Assembly (NCBI GenBank): GCA_031291075.1
Contig: JARLJS010000086.1
Span: 1-34,029 of the forward strand
DNA: 34,029 nucleotides
Source: Nevskia sp.
GTDB taxonomy: Bacteria; Pseudomonadota; Gammaproteobacteria; Nevskiales; Nevskiaceae
Reading direction: 5' to 3'
Shown here: positions 8,209-16,198 of the stretch, piece by piece
How positions within the stretch are numbered: position 1 is the first letter of the stretch
How the letters are laid out: each line of letters opens with the position of its first letter
Notes under the pieces: generated by a model
What the model saw: the letters and a program-made list of their open reading frames with translations, nothing else
Told to the model about the DNA's origin: nothing
Database searches by the model: none
Made by a program: the position numbers and the translations under genes

Positions 8209-9341
8209 CGTCGCAACCCACACACAGCCAGCCGGCCAATGGCGTGTTGCCGCGTATCGAGGCGCTGGATGGTTTGCGCGCAATCTCGATCCTGATCGTG
8301 CTGTTCGGCCACGGCGCCCACACCACCGGCGCCCCGCGGCTGCTGCGGCCGATGCTCAACATGGGCATCGTGGGCGTCGACCTGTTCTTCGTCATCAGCG
8401 GCTTCATCATCACGCAGCTGCTGCTGCGGGAACGTCGCGGCGGATCCATCAGCCTGGCGAGCTTCTGGCTGCGGCGGGCCCTGCGCATCCTGCCGCCGTT
8501 CGCCGCGGCCTGCGGCGGCCTGGCCCTGGCCGCGACTGCAGGCCTGATGAACTGGTCCTGGCCGTCATTTTTCGGCGCGGTGACCTTCACCAAGAACACT
8601 CCGTTGTTCGGCGGCGACTGGTTCTTCGGCCATTTCTGGAGCTTGTCGGTCGAAGAGCAGTTCTACCTGCTATGGCCGCTGCTCTTCATGCTGGCCGCGC
8701 CCCTTACCGCCAGCACGCAAGCCGTGTCCGCCGTGCTCCTGGCCAGTCCGGTGCTGGCCTGGATGTGCGCCCGCTACTGGCAGCCGCTGCAGAATGTGCT
8801 GCCTTTCATCCCCTACCTCGCGGTGGGTTGCCTGCTCTCGCTGCGGCGCTGGCGCAGCCGGACGTTCCCGCCCGACAGCAGCCGGCGCACCCGTCTGCTG
8901 CGTCTGGCGGCGGTCGTTCCCCTGGGCTTTGGCTGCGCATATCTGAAGGGCGAGCATCGATGGGTCGCCCTGACGATCCCCGCCGAAGCCGTGTTGCTGC
9001 CGCTTTGCGCGTTCATGCTGGTGGACGAATGCGTGCGGCCCGACGGCCTTCTGAAGGGATTGCTGACCGTCGCCGCTCTACGCTGGCTCGGCGCGGTGTC
9101 TTACAGCCTGTACCTCTGGCAGCAGTTGTTCCTGGGGCCGGAGGATGCCTACACCGGGCCCTGGTTCTGGAACCGCTGGCCGCAGAACCTGCTGGCCGCC
9201 CTGGCCAGTGGCGTGCTGGCTCATCTGCTGGTGGAACGTCCCTGCGTCCGGCTCAAGCAGCGTTGGACCCGATCGCGCCGGCCCGCGCCCGGCATCCGGC
9301 CGGAACCCCTGCTGCAGGATCCTGTCCGAGGGAACCTCTGA
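8205..9341 (+). CDS. Acyltransferase family 3 (OafA/YrhL-like) membrane protein
   Basis: 378 residues, about ten membrane helices. It begins RIEALDGLRAISILIVLFGH, holding the family's R-D-G-L-R-A motif and catalytic-type histidine. VDLFFVISGFIITQLLL and FWSLSVEEQFYLLWPL follow, both diagnostic of OafA-type sugar O-acyltransferases. GTG start at 8205 is inside the otsA stop (GTGA), with CGGAG upstream. These enzymes move acetyl or succinyl groups to envelope sugars. Because the gene is coupled to otsA, acylation of trehalose or a trehalose-containing glycolipid is possible, but the acceptor cannot be read from sequence. Confidence 0.88.
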   Translation: MTSQPTHSQPANGVLPRIEALDGLRAISILIVLFGHGAHTTGAPRLLRPMLNMGIVGVDLFFVISGFIITQLLLRERRGGSISLASFWLRRALRILPPFAAACGGLALAATAGLMNWSWPSFFGAVTFTKNTPLFGGDWFFGHFWSLSVEEQFYLLWPLLFMLAAPLTASTQAVSAVLLASPVLAWMCARYWQPLQNVLPFIPYLAVGCLLSLRRWRSRTFPPDSSRRTRLLRLAAVVPLGFGCAYLKGEHRWVALTIPAEAVLLPLCAFMLVDECVRPDGLLKGLLTVAALRWLGAVSYSLYLWQQLFLGPEDAYTGPWFWNRWPQNLLAALASGVLAHLLVERPCVRLKQRWTRSRRPAPGIRPEPLLQDPVRGNL

Positions 9342-9371
9342 ACCATTCCATGCCCTCCCGGGCACAAGAAA

Positions 9372-9422
9372 GCCGGATCGCGCAATAAGGCAAACCTCCG
9401 GCAAGTCGGCAGGCGATCCGGC
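9372..9422 (+). other. Perfect 10-bp stem in a possible structured 3' UTR or small RNA
   Basis: GCCGGATCGC (9372-9381) pairs perfectly with GCGATCCGGC (9413-9422), enclosing an inner CCG/CGG stem and the words GGCAAACC and GGCAAG. The structure lies between the acyltransferase stop and the terminator at 9485-9521, so a structured 3' UTR or 3'-derived small RNA of about 150 nt is possible. The GGCAAACC word recalls the class I cyclic-di-GMP riboswitch, but the rest of that aptamer is not there. Confidence 0.3.
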
Positions 9423-9484
9423 AACATCAGATGGCGTCGCAGCGTCCGATACAGGGCCGATGAAGTAGCCACACGCATCAGCGC

Positions 9485-9521
9485 AAAGCCGCGCCGGCCA
9501 TCCGCGCCGCGCGGCTTTTTT
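9485..9521 (+). terminator. Rho-independent terminator of the trehalose operon
   Basis: A 10-bp perfect stem AAAGCCGCGC (9485-9494) / GCGCGGCTTT (9509-9518) is followed by further T residues, giving a run of six T at 9516-9521. It sits about 145 nt after the acyltransferase stop and ends the otsB-to-acyltransferase transcript before the sigma-54 control region of the next operon. Confidence 0.85.
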
Positions 9522-9561
9522 CGTTTGGGCCGCCGCTGCGCGAAACCGGCAGTAGCTCGCC

Positions 9562-9711
9562 TGTCGTCTCCGCACGACAACATTCAATCCAGTGCCATCA
9601 ACGGCTTATCCCAGCGACGGGCTGACGGCGTCGCCGTTGGGCGACAGCCCCGAGCGCGATTCCACAAGGGCTCTCGCCGATTTCCCGCGTGGATGTGTCG
9701 CGGCGGCGACA
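9562..9711 (+). promoter_or_regulatory. Three GlrR-type enhancer sites (TGTC-N10-GACA) with an IHF-like site
   Basis: Three inverted motifs are spaced almost evenly: TGTC-N10-GACA (9562-9579, exact), CGTC-N10-GACA (9629-9646, one mismatch) and TGTG-N10-GACA (9694-9711, one mismatch). Their centres are 67 and 65 bp apart. TGTC-N10-GACA is the site reported for the sigma-54 activator GlrR upstream of enterobacterial glmY. An IHF-like word, CATCAACGGCTTA (9596-9608, one mismatch to WATCAANNNNTTR), lies between sites 1 and 2. The third site ends 88 bp before the -24 element. A GlrR orthologue is encoded at 19121-20452. The motif match is seen directly; binding is inferred. Confidence 0.7.
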
Positions 9712-9798
9712 GTTTCCGCTCCCGTCTTACCACCCAGCGACGCAAGCACCGCGGGCCGCGCTTTCCAAGCCGTTGAACAAGCGACAGTTCTGCACAGC

Positions 9799-9814
9799 TG
9801 GCCCCGCGCTTGCG
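9799..9814 (+). promoter_or_regulatory. Sigma-54 (RpoN) -24/-12 promoter of the exopolysaccharide operon
   Basis: TGGCCCCGCGCTTGCG matches the sigma-54 consensus TGGCAC-N5-TTGCW at TGGC, C and TTGC. The invariant GG (9800-9801) and GC (9812-9813) are separated by exactly 10 bp. Transcription would begin near 9825, about 35 nt before the GTG start at 9860. The enhancer sites at 9562-9711 and the convergent glrR-type gene fit this assignment. Confidence 0.75.
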
Positions 9815-9859
9815 CAGGTGGGGACGACACAGCGCCCGGCCAGGGAAGGAGCGGAATAC

Positions 9860-11284
9860 GTGGAATCGAGCAACGACATCGTGATCCTGACGCAGGCACG
9901 GCCGCGCTCCCCGCGGCTGGTGATCGCCGGTTGCGTGGCGCATTGCCACGCCGACTACCACGAGTTTCAGCGGTCGCAGGTGACTCCCGCGGCGTTCATC
10001 GTGAAGAGCGACGATGAGCACTATGCCGGCGGCTGCCTGCGGCAGTTGCGGCGCGATCCGGACCACGCGACGGCCCTGGCCTTCATCGACGGCGCGGCCA
10101 GCGATGCCGACCGGCACATCGGCGACGGCGCCCTGCCGGGCAGCGCGGCGCTGCTGATCGAGCGCATCGAACAGTGGCGCAGCCGCGAACGGGCCGTTCG
10201 TTCCAAAGGCGACAACCGCGGACCGGACGCCATGCTGCTCGAGTACATGTGGCTGCGGCCGGGCTACGTGCTGGAACCGCTGGCGGACTGGCAATACCTG
10301 CGGCGTTACCGCTATCCGGTGCTGGAGGCACTGGACCGCAGCGAATCCGATCCCATGACCTGGATCCACGGCCTCGACAAGCACGGCCTGATCGAGCGCG
10401 TGGCGCTGCGCGACCGCCAGCGCGAGTGCGACTTCTGCGGCAGCGCGCATCTCAACTTCGTCGACGTCTGCCCCAATTGCCGCAGCATCGACATCGACCA
10501 GCACACCGCCCTGCATTGCTTCACCTGCGGCCTGGTGGCCCCGGAGGAGCGCTACATCAAGGGCGAGCACCGCATCTGCCCCAAGTGCGGCACGCGTCTG
10601 CGGCACATCGGTTCGGACTACGACCGCCCGCTGGAAACCAACCTGTGCCTGGCCTGCGACCACGTGTTCGTGGAAGGCGAGGTGGAAGCGCGTTGCGCGG
10701 TATGCAAGCGCTCGATGCCCACCACGCGACTGCGGCTGCACAAGATCCACTCCTGGCGCCTGAGCGGCCGCGGCTGCCTCACCGCGCAGGGCGACGGCGG
10801 CCACGGGCAGACCTTGTTCGAGCCGCGCCAGTATCTTCCCTACCCGCATTTCCTGGGCAGCCTGGACTGGGCGTTGAAGCTGGCGCGCGAGGGCTCCCAC
10901 TTCGGCTTCGCCGTGGCCGGGCTGCACCTCGCCAACATGGCCGAGCTGAACCAGGCGCTTGGAGTCGGCCGCACGGCAGAGCTGCTCGACGCCTTCGCCG
11001 ACCGCCTGCGCGAGTCCCTGTCCGACGCGGACCTGGCGACGCGCGCCGATCCGGAGACCATCGTCGTGCTGCTGCCCCACGCCGACCGCAAGCGGCTGGC
11101 CGCGCTGCATCAGACGATGCGGCGGCTGGTGGCGCAGTCGGTCCAGGAAAACGCGGCCGGCCCCAGCTGGCGCATCGCCGAGCACCTGCTGACCGCGAAG
11201 AGCGCCAGGGACGAGGATTCCGCCACGCTGCTGCGGCGCCTGCGCAGCCGGCTGGCCGACAACGCGACGCAGCAGGTGGCCTGA
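9860..11284 (+). CDS. TackOD1-type zinc-ribbon protein with degenerate GGDEF domain
   Basis: 474 residues, soluble. Residues 1-110 look like a divergent receiver-type alpha/beta domain (VILTQARPRSPRLVIAG...FIVKSDDEHYAGG). Residues 120-310 form the TackOD1-like output domain with six CxxC pairs (190-193, 204-207, 220-223, 240-243, 263-266, 279-282), enough for three zinc ribbons. Residues about 332-470 resemble a GGDEF domain (FGFAVAGLHLANMAELN, DAFADRLRESL, IVVLLPHADR), but the catalytic GGDEF is ADPET (396-400) and no RxxD I-site precedes it, so it should not make cyclic-di-GMP. The GTG start at 9860 has AAGGAG 9 nt upstream and follows the sigma-54 promoter; the frame is open farther up but crosses the promoter. 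First gene of the operon. A regulatory or scaffolding role for the synthase encoded next is inference. Confidence 0.72.
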   Translation: MESSNDIVILTQARPRSPRLVIAGCVAHCHADYHEFQRSQVTPAAFIVKSDDEHYAGGCLRQLRRDPDHATALAFIDGAASDADRHIGDGALPGSAALLIERIEQWRSRERAVRSKGDNRGPDAMLLEYMWLRPGYVLEPLADWQYLRRYRYPVLEALDRSESDPMTWIHGLDKHGLIERVALRDRQRECDFCGSAHLNFVDVCPNCRSIDIDQHTALHCFTCGLVAPEERYIKGEHRICPKCGTRLRHIGSDYDRPLETNLCLACDHVFVEGEVEARCAVCKRSMPTTRLRLHKIHSWRLSGRGCLTAQGDGGHGQTLFEPRQYLPYPHFLGSLDWALKLAREGSHFGFAVAGLHLANMAELNQALGVGRTAELLDAFADRLRESLSDADLATRADPETIVVLLPHADRKRLAALHQTMRRLVAQSVQENAAGPSWRIAEHLLTAKSARDEDSATLLRRLRSRLADNATQQVA

Positions 11285-11288
11285 AGCC

Positions 11289-12623
11289 GTGCATACCGTG
11301 CTCGACAACCTGGCCGGCGGCTGGCTGGTGTTCCTCACCTTCCTCCACGGCGGCACCACCCAGCTGGCGGAGAAGTTCGCACCGTTCGTGGTGCTGCTCG
11401 AGGTGCCGCTGTACGTGCTCACCTGGATCGGCGTGATGCACTACCTGTGGCGCCGCCACACCGAGCCGCCGGCCGACGTGCCGTACTTCCCGCGCGTGAG
11501 CTGCATCTGCAACGCCTACGCCGAAGGCCGCGACGTGCAGTACTCGGTGCGCTCGCTGCTGGAGCAGATCTACCCCGGCCACATCGAGGTGATCGTGGTG
11601 CTGGACGGCGCGGTGAAGAACCGCGTCACCTACGAGGCCATCGTCGAGCTGGTGCGACAGTTCACCAGCAACCCGCGCCGCTCGGTGCGCTTCATCCCCA
11701 AGCCGCAGCGCGGCGGCCGCGTCTCCGCCACCAACACCGGCCTGCTCTACGCCACCGGCGAGATCGTCATGGCGCTGGACGCCGACACTTCGTTCGACAA
11801 CGACATGGTGGCGAACGCGATCAAGCCGTTCATCGACCCCGGCGTGGTCGGCGCCACCGGCCCGCTGCGCGTGCGCAACGCGCGCAAGTCGCTGGCGACG
11901 CGGCTGCAGGCGGTGGAATACATGCTGGCGATCTACCTCGGCAAGGTCGGCCTGGCCGAATGGAACATGATCAACAACCTGCCCGGCGCCTACATGATCT
12001 ACCGCACCTCCATCGTCCGCCACGTCGGCGGCTGGAACACCGGCACCGGCGAGGACCTCGACCTGACGCTGCGCGTCAAGCAGTACATCAGCCGCCATCC
12101 CGGGCTGCGCCTGGTGTTCGCGCCGGGGGCGATCGCCCACACCGAGGTACCGGACACCTTCCGTGGCTTCTTCGTGCAACGCCTGCGCTGGGACGGCGAC
12201 CTGTCCTACATCTACTTCCGCAAGCATTGGCACAGCTTCTCGCCGCTGATCGGCTGGAAAAACTTCCTCAGCGTCACCTGGTACGGCCTGCTGTTCCAGA
12301 TCTTCCTGCCGATCCTGCAGCTCGGCTTCTTCGCCTACCTGCTGTGGGCCAAGCCGGCGCCGTTCTTCATCGGCGTGATGCTGCTGGTCTACGCCTTCTA
12401 CGGCGTGCTGACGCTGTTCCAGTTCCTGCTGTTCGTGACGCTGCTGTCCGAGCGGCCGCGCCAGGACTTCGGCTTCATCCTGCTGGTGCCGCTGATGCCG
12501 CTGTTCATGATCAGCGCCCGCGTCTGGAGCGTGGTCGCCACCTTCCACGAATGGTTCAACCGCGCTCACCAGGACTCTCCGATGGGGCCCTGGTGGGTGA
12601 TCCGCCAGGGCGGGCCACGCTAG
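11289..12623 (+). CDS. Processive family 2 glycosyltransferase (exopolysaccharide synthase)
   Basis: 444 residues. An N-terminal membrane segment (about 32-54) precedes a cytoplasmic GT-A domain with VVLDGA, DxD (D164-A-D166), GEDLD (E255, D256) as the base region, and Q297-R-L-R-W301, the Q-x-x-R-W motif of processive synthases. Several C-terminal helices follow (about 328-420). The layout matches PgaC, Alg8 and hyaluronan-type synthases that polymerise a sugar nucleotide while moving the chain through the inner membrane. GTG start at 11289 follows the TackOD1 stop by 4 nt. With an epimerase and GlmS in the operon, an N-acetylhexosamine polymer is the best guess. No PilZ domain is fused. Confidence 0.9.
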   Translation: MHTVLDNLAGGWLVFLTFLHGGTTQLAEKFAPFVVLLEVPLYVLTWIGVMHYLWRRHTEPPADVPYFPRVSCICNAYAEGRDVQYSVRSLLEQIYPGHIEVIVVLDGAVKNRVTYEAIVELVRQFTSNPRRSVRFIPKPQRGGRVSATNTGLLYATGEIVMALDADTSFDNDMVANAIKPFIDPGVVGATGPLRVRNARKSLATRLQAVEYMLAIYLGKVGLAEWNMINNLPGAYMIYRTSIVRHVGGWNTGTGEDLDLTLRVKQYISRHPGLRLVFAPGAIAHTEVPDTFRGFFVQRLRWDGDLSYIYFRKHWHSFSPLIGWKNFLSVTWYGLLFQIFLPILQLGFFAYLLWAKPAPFFIGVMLLVYAFYGVLTLFQFLLFVTLLSERPRQDFGFILLVPLMPLFMISARVWSVVATFHEWFNRAHQDSPMGPWWVIRQGGPR

Positions 12624-12655
12624 CCCGCATTTCCTCCAACCCACGCGAGCCCGTC

Positions 12656-15052
12656 ATGAACAACCTGCAAGCGTTACGGCAGCGCATCGCACTGCCGGCC
12701 ACCATGGCCTTACTTGCCGGCACCGCCCCGGCCTGGTCCGACCCCGCTCCGCTGGCGCTGCCCGACCTGCTGACCAGCACCGACAAGGCCCTGGTCGTGC
12801 TGGAAGCCGAGGCCGAGGCCGGGGCTGCCAGGCAGGATGTGGCACGCGACCGCGCCGAGCAGGGCCTGCGCATGAGCCTGGGCGGCGGCTACGGCCTGAT
12901 CCGCAACATCGTCGACACCAACCGCGCCTTCACCTATGCCGGCGCCCAGGCCATGGCCGGCTTCAGCTATCCCATGCTCGGCGCCGCCGAGCAGGGCGAG
13001 CGCAAGGTCGACGCCGACCTCGGCAAGCAGCACGAAAAAGACATCCGCTTCCTGGCCGCGCGGCGCATGGCGGAGCTGGAGCTGGAGTCGACCTATGCAC
13101 GCTACTGGGGGGCGCAGGAAGCACTCAAGGTGGTGCGGGCTTATCTCGACAGCGAGCCGCTGGTGCTGCCCAAGCTCGAGCTGCGCGCCCAGCACAAGTT
13201 GATGCTGCAGTCCGACCTGCTCGACGCCCAGGCGGCCTACGCCCAGGCGAAGAGCGACCGCGTGCAGTTCAAGCGCACCGAGGACGACGCCCGCAACCGG
13301 CTGCAACGTCTGACCGGCCGGCAGCTCGGCGAATTCATCGCGCAGGCGGTGCAGCTGCCGTCGGCGCCCACGGTCGACACGGCGCGGCTGGTGCAGCGCC
13401 ATCCCGATATCGCCGCCCTGCGCGCCCAGCGCGACGCCCTCAAGGCCCAGCTCGACGACAGCACCTGGTACGGCCTGGAGGCCAGCCTCGACGTCAACGG
13501 CAGCGGCGTGCAGGACACCTCCCAGGGCGGACCGCTCGGCGGCGCGGCTTTCGTCGGCCTCACCTTCAAGGCCCCGGTGGGGGTGTTCAGCGCCGGCGCC
13601 GCCGAACGCAAGCGCCTGCGCTTCGAGATCGAGAACGTGGAATTGCGCATGCAGGACCGCGGCCAGGAGCTGATGGGCGAATACCAGGCGGCGCAGGAGC
13701 AGCTGGTGCAGCTGCAGCAGGAGGGCCAGCAGATGTCGCAACGGGTGCAGGCCAGCAGCGAGGGACTGCGTGAAAGCTATCTGCGCGGCGGCGCCTTCGC
13801 CGACGAAGGCGTGGACCTGCTGGCGCGACGGCTGCAGGCGTACTACAAGACCGCGCTGGAGGAAGTGGACACGCAGGCCAAGGGCTGGCAGGCCAACGTC
13901 TACCTGCGCGGCTACGCCGTCGAGCAGGCCGCGGACCATGCCGCGGTGTCGACCGAAGTACCCGGCGCGCTCGGTGCGCAACTGGCGGATCCGATCGTGC
14001 AGGTGAACCAGATGCTGGGGGGCGGCGCGCTCAATCTGCCGTCGGCGAACCCGCCGGGGCTGCCCGCCCCTGCTGCCGCCCCCGCGCTCGCACCGGCCGC
14101 TCCGTCGGCAGCGGGCTACCGCATGCAAACGGCCGTCTACAGCGCCCCGGCGACACCGGCTGCGCTGTCCGACGGCGACGACAGCGCCGCCCAGCAAGCG
14201 GCGGCAGGGCCGCGCCTGCAGTTCGCCCCGGCTCTCGGCGCGGCCGCGCCGGACCCGGCCGCCGGCGGCAACACCCCCTCCCCCCTGGCGGTGTACGTGT
14301 GGAACAGCGCGGACCTGATCGCGGCCAAAGGCGATGAGCGGCTGTGGCAGGGGCTGCGCGCCATCCCGGTCGACCGCCTGCTGCTGGGGCTCGACGCACG
14401 CCAGATCGAGGAGGCACGGACCCGGCCGCAGCAGCTGCGCGACTTCCTCGCCACCGCCTCGCAACACGGGGTGAAAGTGGAATTGCTGCTGGGCGATCCG
14501 TCCTGGATCGAACCGGCGCAGCGGCCGAAGCTGGTCGCCATCGTGCAGGGACTGCAGGGCTTCGGTTTCGCCGGGCTCAACCTCGACATCGAACCCGACC
14601 AGATCTACAAACAGATCGACCAGAAGCACTTCGACGACTGGATGGAGACGCTGCGCGCGGCGGCACGCGTCTCGCCCTGGCCGACCGGGGTGAGCATCCA
14701 CCCGCGCTATTTCCGCGACCCGCCCTACGCCAGCTGGAATATCGCGGAGCGGCTGGGCGACGGCGGCATCAACGACGTGGTGTTGATGATCTACAACTCC
14801 AATCCGCAGCGGGTGGCCGACGTCGCCAAGGCGATCGCCGCCCGTGCCCCCAGCCTGCGCTTCCGGGTCGCCCAGAGCGTCGAGCCGCAACTCGAGCCGC
14901 AGCTCAGCTACGCCGGCCGCTCGCCGCACGACTTCCAACAGTCGATGCAGCAGCTGCAGCAATTGCTGGCGCCGCAGCCGAACACCGGCGGCGTGGTGGT
15001 GCAAGCCTGGAACGACCTCCTGAGGATGGGCTATGAAAGTCAGATTCGTTAA
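12656..15052 (+). CDS. TolC-family outer-membrane protein fused to a TIM-barrel-like domain
   Basis: 798 residues, far longer than ordinary TolC proteins (about 430-490). A signal peptide (about 1-28) leads into a TolC/OEP domain (about 35-450) with long helical repeats (LESTYARYWGAQEAL; LMGEYQAAQEQLVQLQQEG). An Ala/Pro-rich linker (about 460-540) connects to a C-terminal (beta/alpha)-type domain (about 545-798): VYVWNSADLI, VDRLLLGLDARQI, HGVKVELLLGDPSW, FGFAGLNLDIEPDQ (acidic pair D644, E646), GVSIHPRYF, NDVVLMIYNSN, FRVAQSVEP. The acidic D-I-E at a strand end resembles glycoside-hydrolase TIM barrels, but I cannot place it in a GH family. A periplasmic polymer-trimming domain tied to the export channel is inferred. 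No strong SD; the end overlaps the HlyD-type gene by 20 nt. Confidence 0.82.
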   Translation: MNNLQALRQRIALPATMALLAGTAPAWSDPAPLALPDLLTSTDKALVVLEAEAEAGAARQDVARDRAEQGLRMSLGGGYGLIRNIVDTNRAFTYAGAQAMAGFSYPMLGAAEQGERKVDADLGKQHEKDIRFLAARRMAELELESTYARYWGAQEALKVVRAYLDSEPLVLPKLELRAQHKLMLQSDLLDAQAAYAQAKSDRVQFKRTEDDARNRLQRLTGRQLGEFIAQAVQLPSAPTVDTARLVQRHPDIAALRAQRDALKAQLDDSTWYGLEASLDVNGSGVQDTSQGGPLGGAAFVGLTFKAPVGVFSAGAAERKRLRFEIENVELRMQDRGQELMGEYQAAQEQLVQLQQEGQQMSQRVQASSEGLRESYLRGGAFADEGVDLLARRLQAYYKTALEEVDTQAKGWQANVYLRGYAVEQAADHAAVSTEVPGALGAQLADPIVQVNQMLGGGALNLPSANPPGLPAPAAAPALAPAAPSAAGYRMQTAVYSAPATPAALSDGDDSAAQQAAAGPRLQFAPALGAAAPDPAAGGNTPSPLAVYVWNSADLIAAKGDERLWQGLRAIPVDRLLLGLDARQIEEARTRPQQLRDFLATASQHGVKVELLLGDPSWIEPAQRPKLVAIVQGLQGFGFAGLNLDIEPDQIYKQIDQKHFDDWMETLRAAARVSPWPTGVSIHPRYFRDPPYASWNIAERLGDGGINDVVLMIYNSNPQRVADVAKAIAARAPSLRFRVAQSVEPQLEPQLSYAGRSPHDFQQSMQQLQQLLAPQPNTGGVVVQAWNDLLRMGYESQIR

Positions 15053-16196
15053 GCCGGAAGCGAGCGATCCCGAGCGTGACCGCGGCATCCGCGTGCCGTA
15101 CGCGCCGGGCAAGCGAGCGCTGGCGCGCTGGCGCTGGTACCTGATCCTGCTGGTGGTGAGCAGCCCGTTCCTGTTCTTCGCCATCAACTTCCTGTACTCC
15201 TCCGTGCTGATCCTGGCGCCGGGCTTCGTATCGCAGGAGCAGCTCACCATCCGCAGCGCCAGCCAGGGCTACGTCGACGAGGTCTACGTCAAGACCCTCG
15301 ACGCGGTGAAGGAAGGCGATCCAGTGGCACGCCTGGCCAACGAGGCGCTGACCACCCACGCCGCGCAGCTGCGCGCGGAGCTCAAGGAGCTGCAGGGCGT
15401 GGCGGCGCAGTTCCACGGCACCACCTCGGCCCCGCTATCGACCGAGAGCTTCCAGGACGAGCTGGAAACGGCGCGCCAGGAGAGAGCACGCCTGGCACAG
15501 CGCGTGAACTCCATCCAGCAACTGGTGGAACAGGGCGCCGCCACCGAAGCCGAGCTGAACACCGCGCGCAGCCAGTATGACCAGGCCTCCTCGCGGCTCG
15601 GCGAGCTGTACCGCACCATGAACATCCAGACCCAGCCGGTGCACCACGGCACCGGGATCGAGGTGCAGACCCGCATCCTGGCGATCCAGACCGAGCTGGC
15701 CAGCATCGACACGCAGGAGCAGGCCATGCTGGTGCGGGCGCCGAAGGGCGGCCGCATCGTCGACCTGGCGGTGGTCAAGGGCGACCAGCTCACCGTGGGC
15801 AGCAAGGTGGCGATGCTCGCACCTGAAGGCGGCGAGATGCATATCGACGCCTACATCCCGCCCAAGAACGCGATCTACGCCACACCCGGGCTGTACGGCA
15901 CGGTGGTGTTTCCGGATGGCAGCCGGCGCCAGGCCGTGATCGCCGACGTGCCGCAGGTGGCCACCGAAGTGCCCAAGGCGCAGAGCGCCCTGCTGGGCCA
16001 GTCCGAGATGGGCGTGCTGGTGCGCATGCAGATGCTGGATGCGGGCCAGTCCGGACAACACGCGCTGACCGACGGGCTGCCGGTGAAGGTCGAATTCGCC
16101 AACGGCTGGGACCTGCAGAGCACCCGCCGATTCGTGGTGCAGATGCAGCACTACTGGGATGACGTCTGGGACCGGTTTTTGCCAAGGAGGGCTTGA
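15033..16196 (+). CDS. HlyD-family membrane-fusion (periplasmic adaptor) protein
   Basis: 387 residues. A basic N-terminus and one membrane anchor (about 33-60) precede a lipoyl-like half (LTIRSASQGYVDEVYV, VKEGDPVARLAN). A helical hairpin with heptads follows (about 115-190: LRAELKELQ, TARQERARLAQRVNSIQQLVEQ), then the second lipoyl half (MLVRAPKGGRIVDLAVVKGDQLTVGSKVAML) and a beta-barrel domain. It should bridge the inner-membrane synthase to the TolC-type protein encoded just upstream. Alginate synthase uses a comparable HlyD-like periplasmic region in Alg44, but the PilZ domain of Alg44 is missing here. GAGG lies about 7 nt before the ATG, inside the upstream gene. Confidence 0.9.
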   Translation: MKVRFVKPEASDPERDRGIRVPYAPGKRALARWRWYLILLVVSSPFLFFAINFLYSSVLILAPGFVSQEQLTIRSASQGYVDEVYVKTLDAVKEGDPVARLANEALTTHAAQLRAELKELQGVAAQFHGTTSAPLSTESFQDELETARQERARLAQRVNSIQQLVEQGAATEAELNTARSQYDQASSRLGELYRTMNIQTQPVHHGTGIEVQTRILAIQTELASIDTQEQAMLVRAPKGGRIVDLAVVKGDQLTVGSKVAMLAPEGGEMHIDAYIPPKNAIYATPGLYGTVVFPDGSRRQAVIADVPQVATEVPKAQSALLGQSEMGVLVRMQMLDAGQSGQHALTDGLPVKVEFANGWDLQSTRRFVVQMQHYWDDVWDRFLPRRA

Positions 16197-16198
16197 CC

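Noticed and set aside
9389-9490. Class I cyclic-di-GMP (GEMM) riboswitch upstream of the exopolysaccharide operon
   Set aside because: GGCAAACC and GCGCAAAGCC words occur, but about 85 nt apart instead of about 20, and the GGGACGCAAAGCC core and second stem are missing; the second word is part of the terminator.
12710-15250. 846-residue open frame on the minus strand opposite the TolC fusion
   Set aside because: Mirror frame of a high-GC gene: His/Arg/Val-rich composition with no domain, while the plus frame has clear family motifs.
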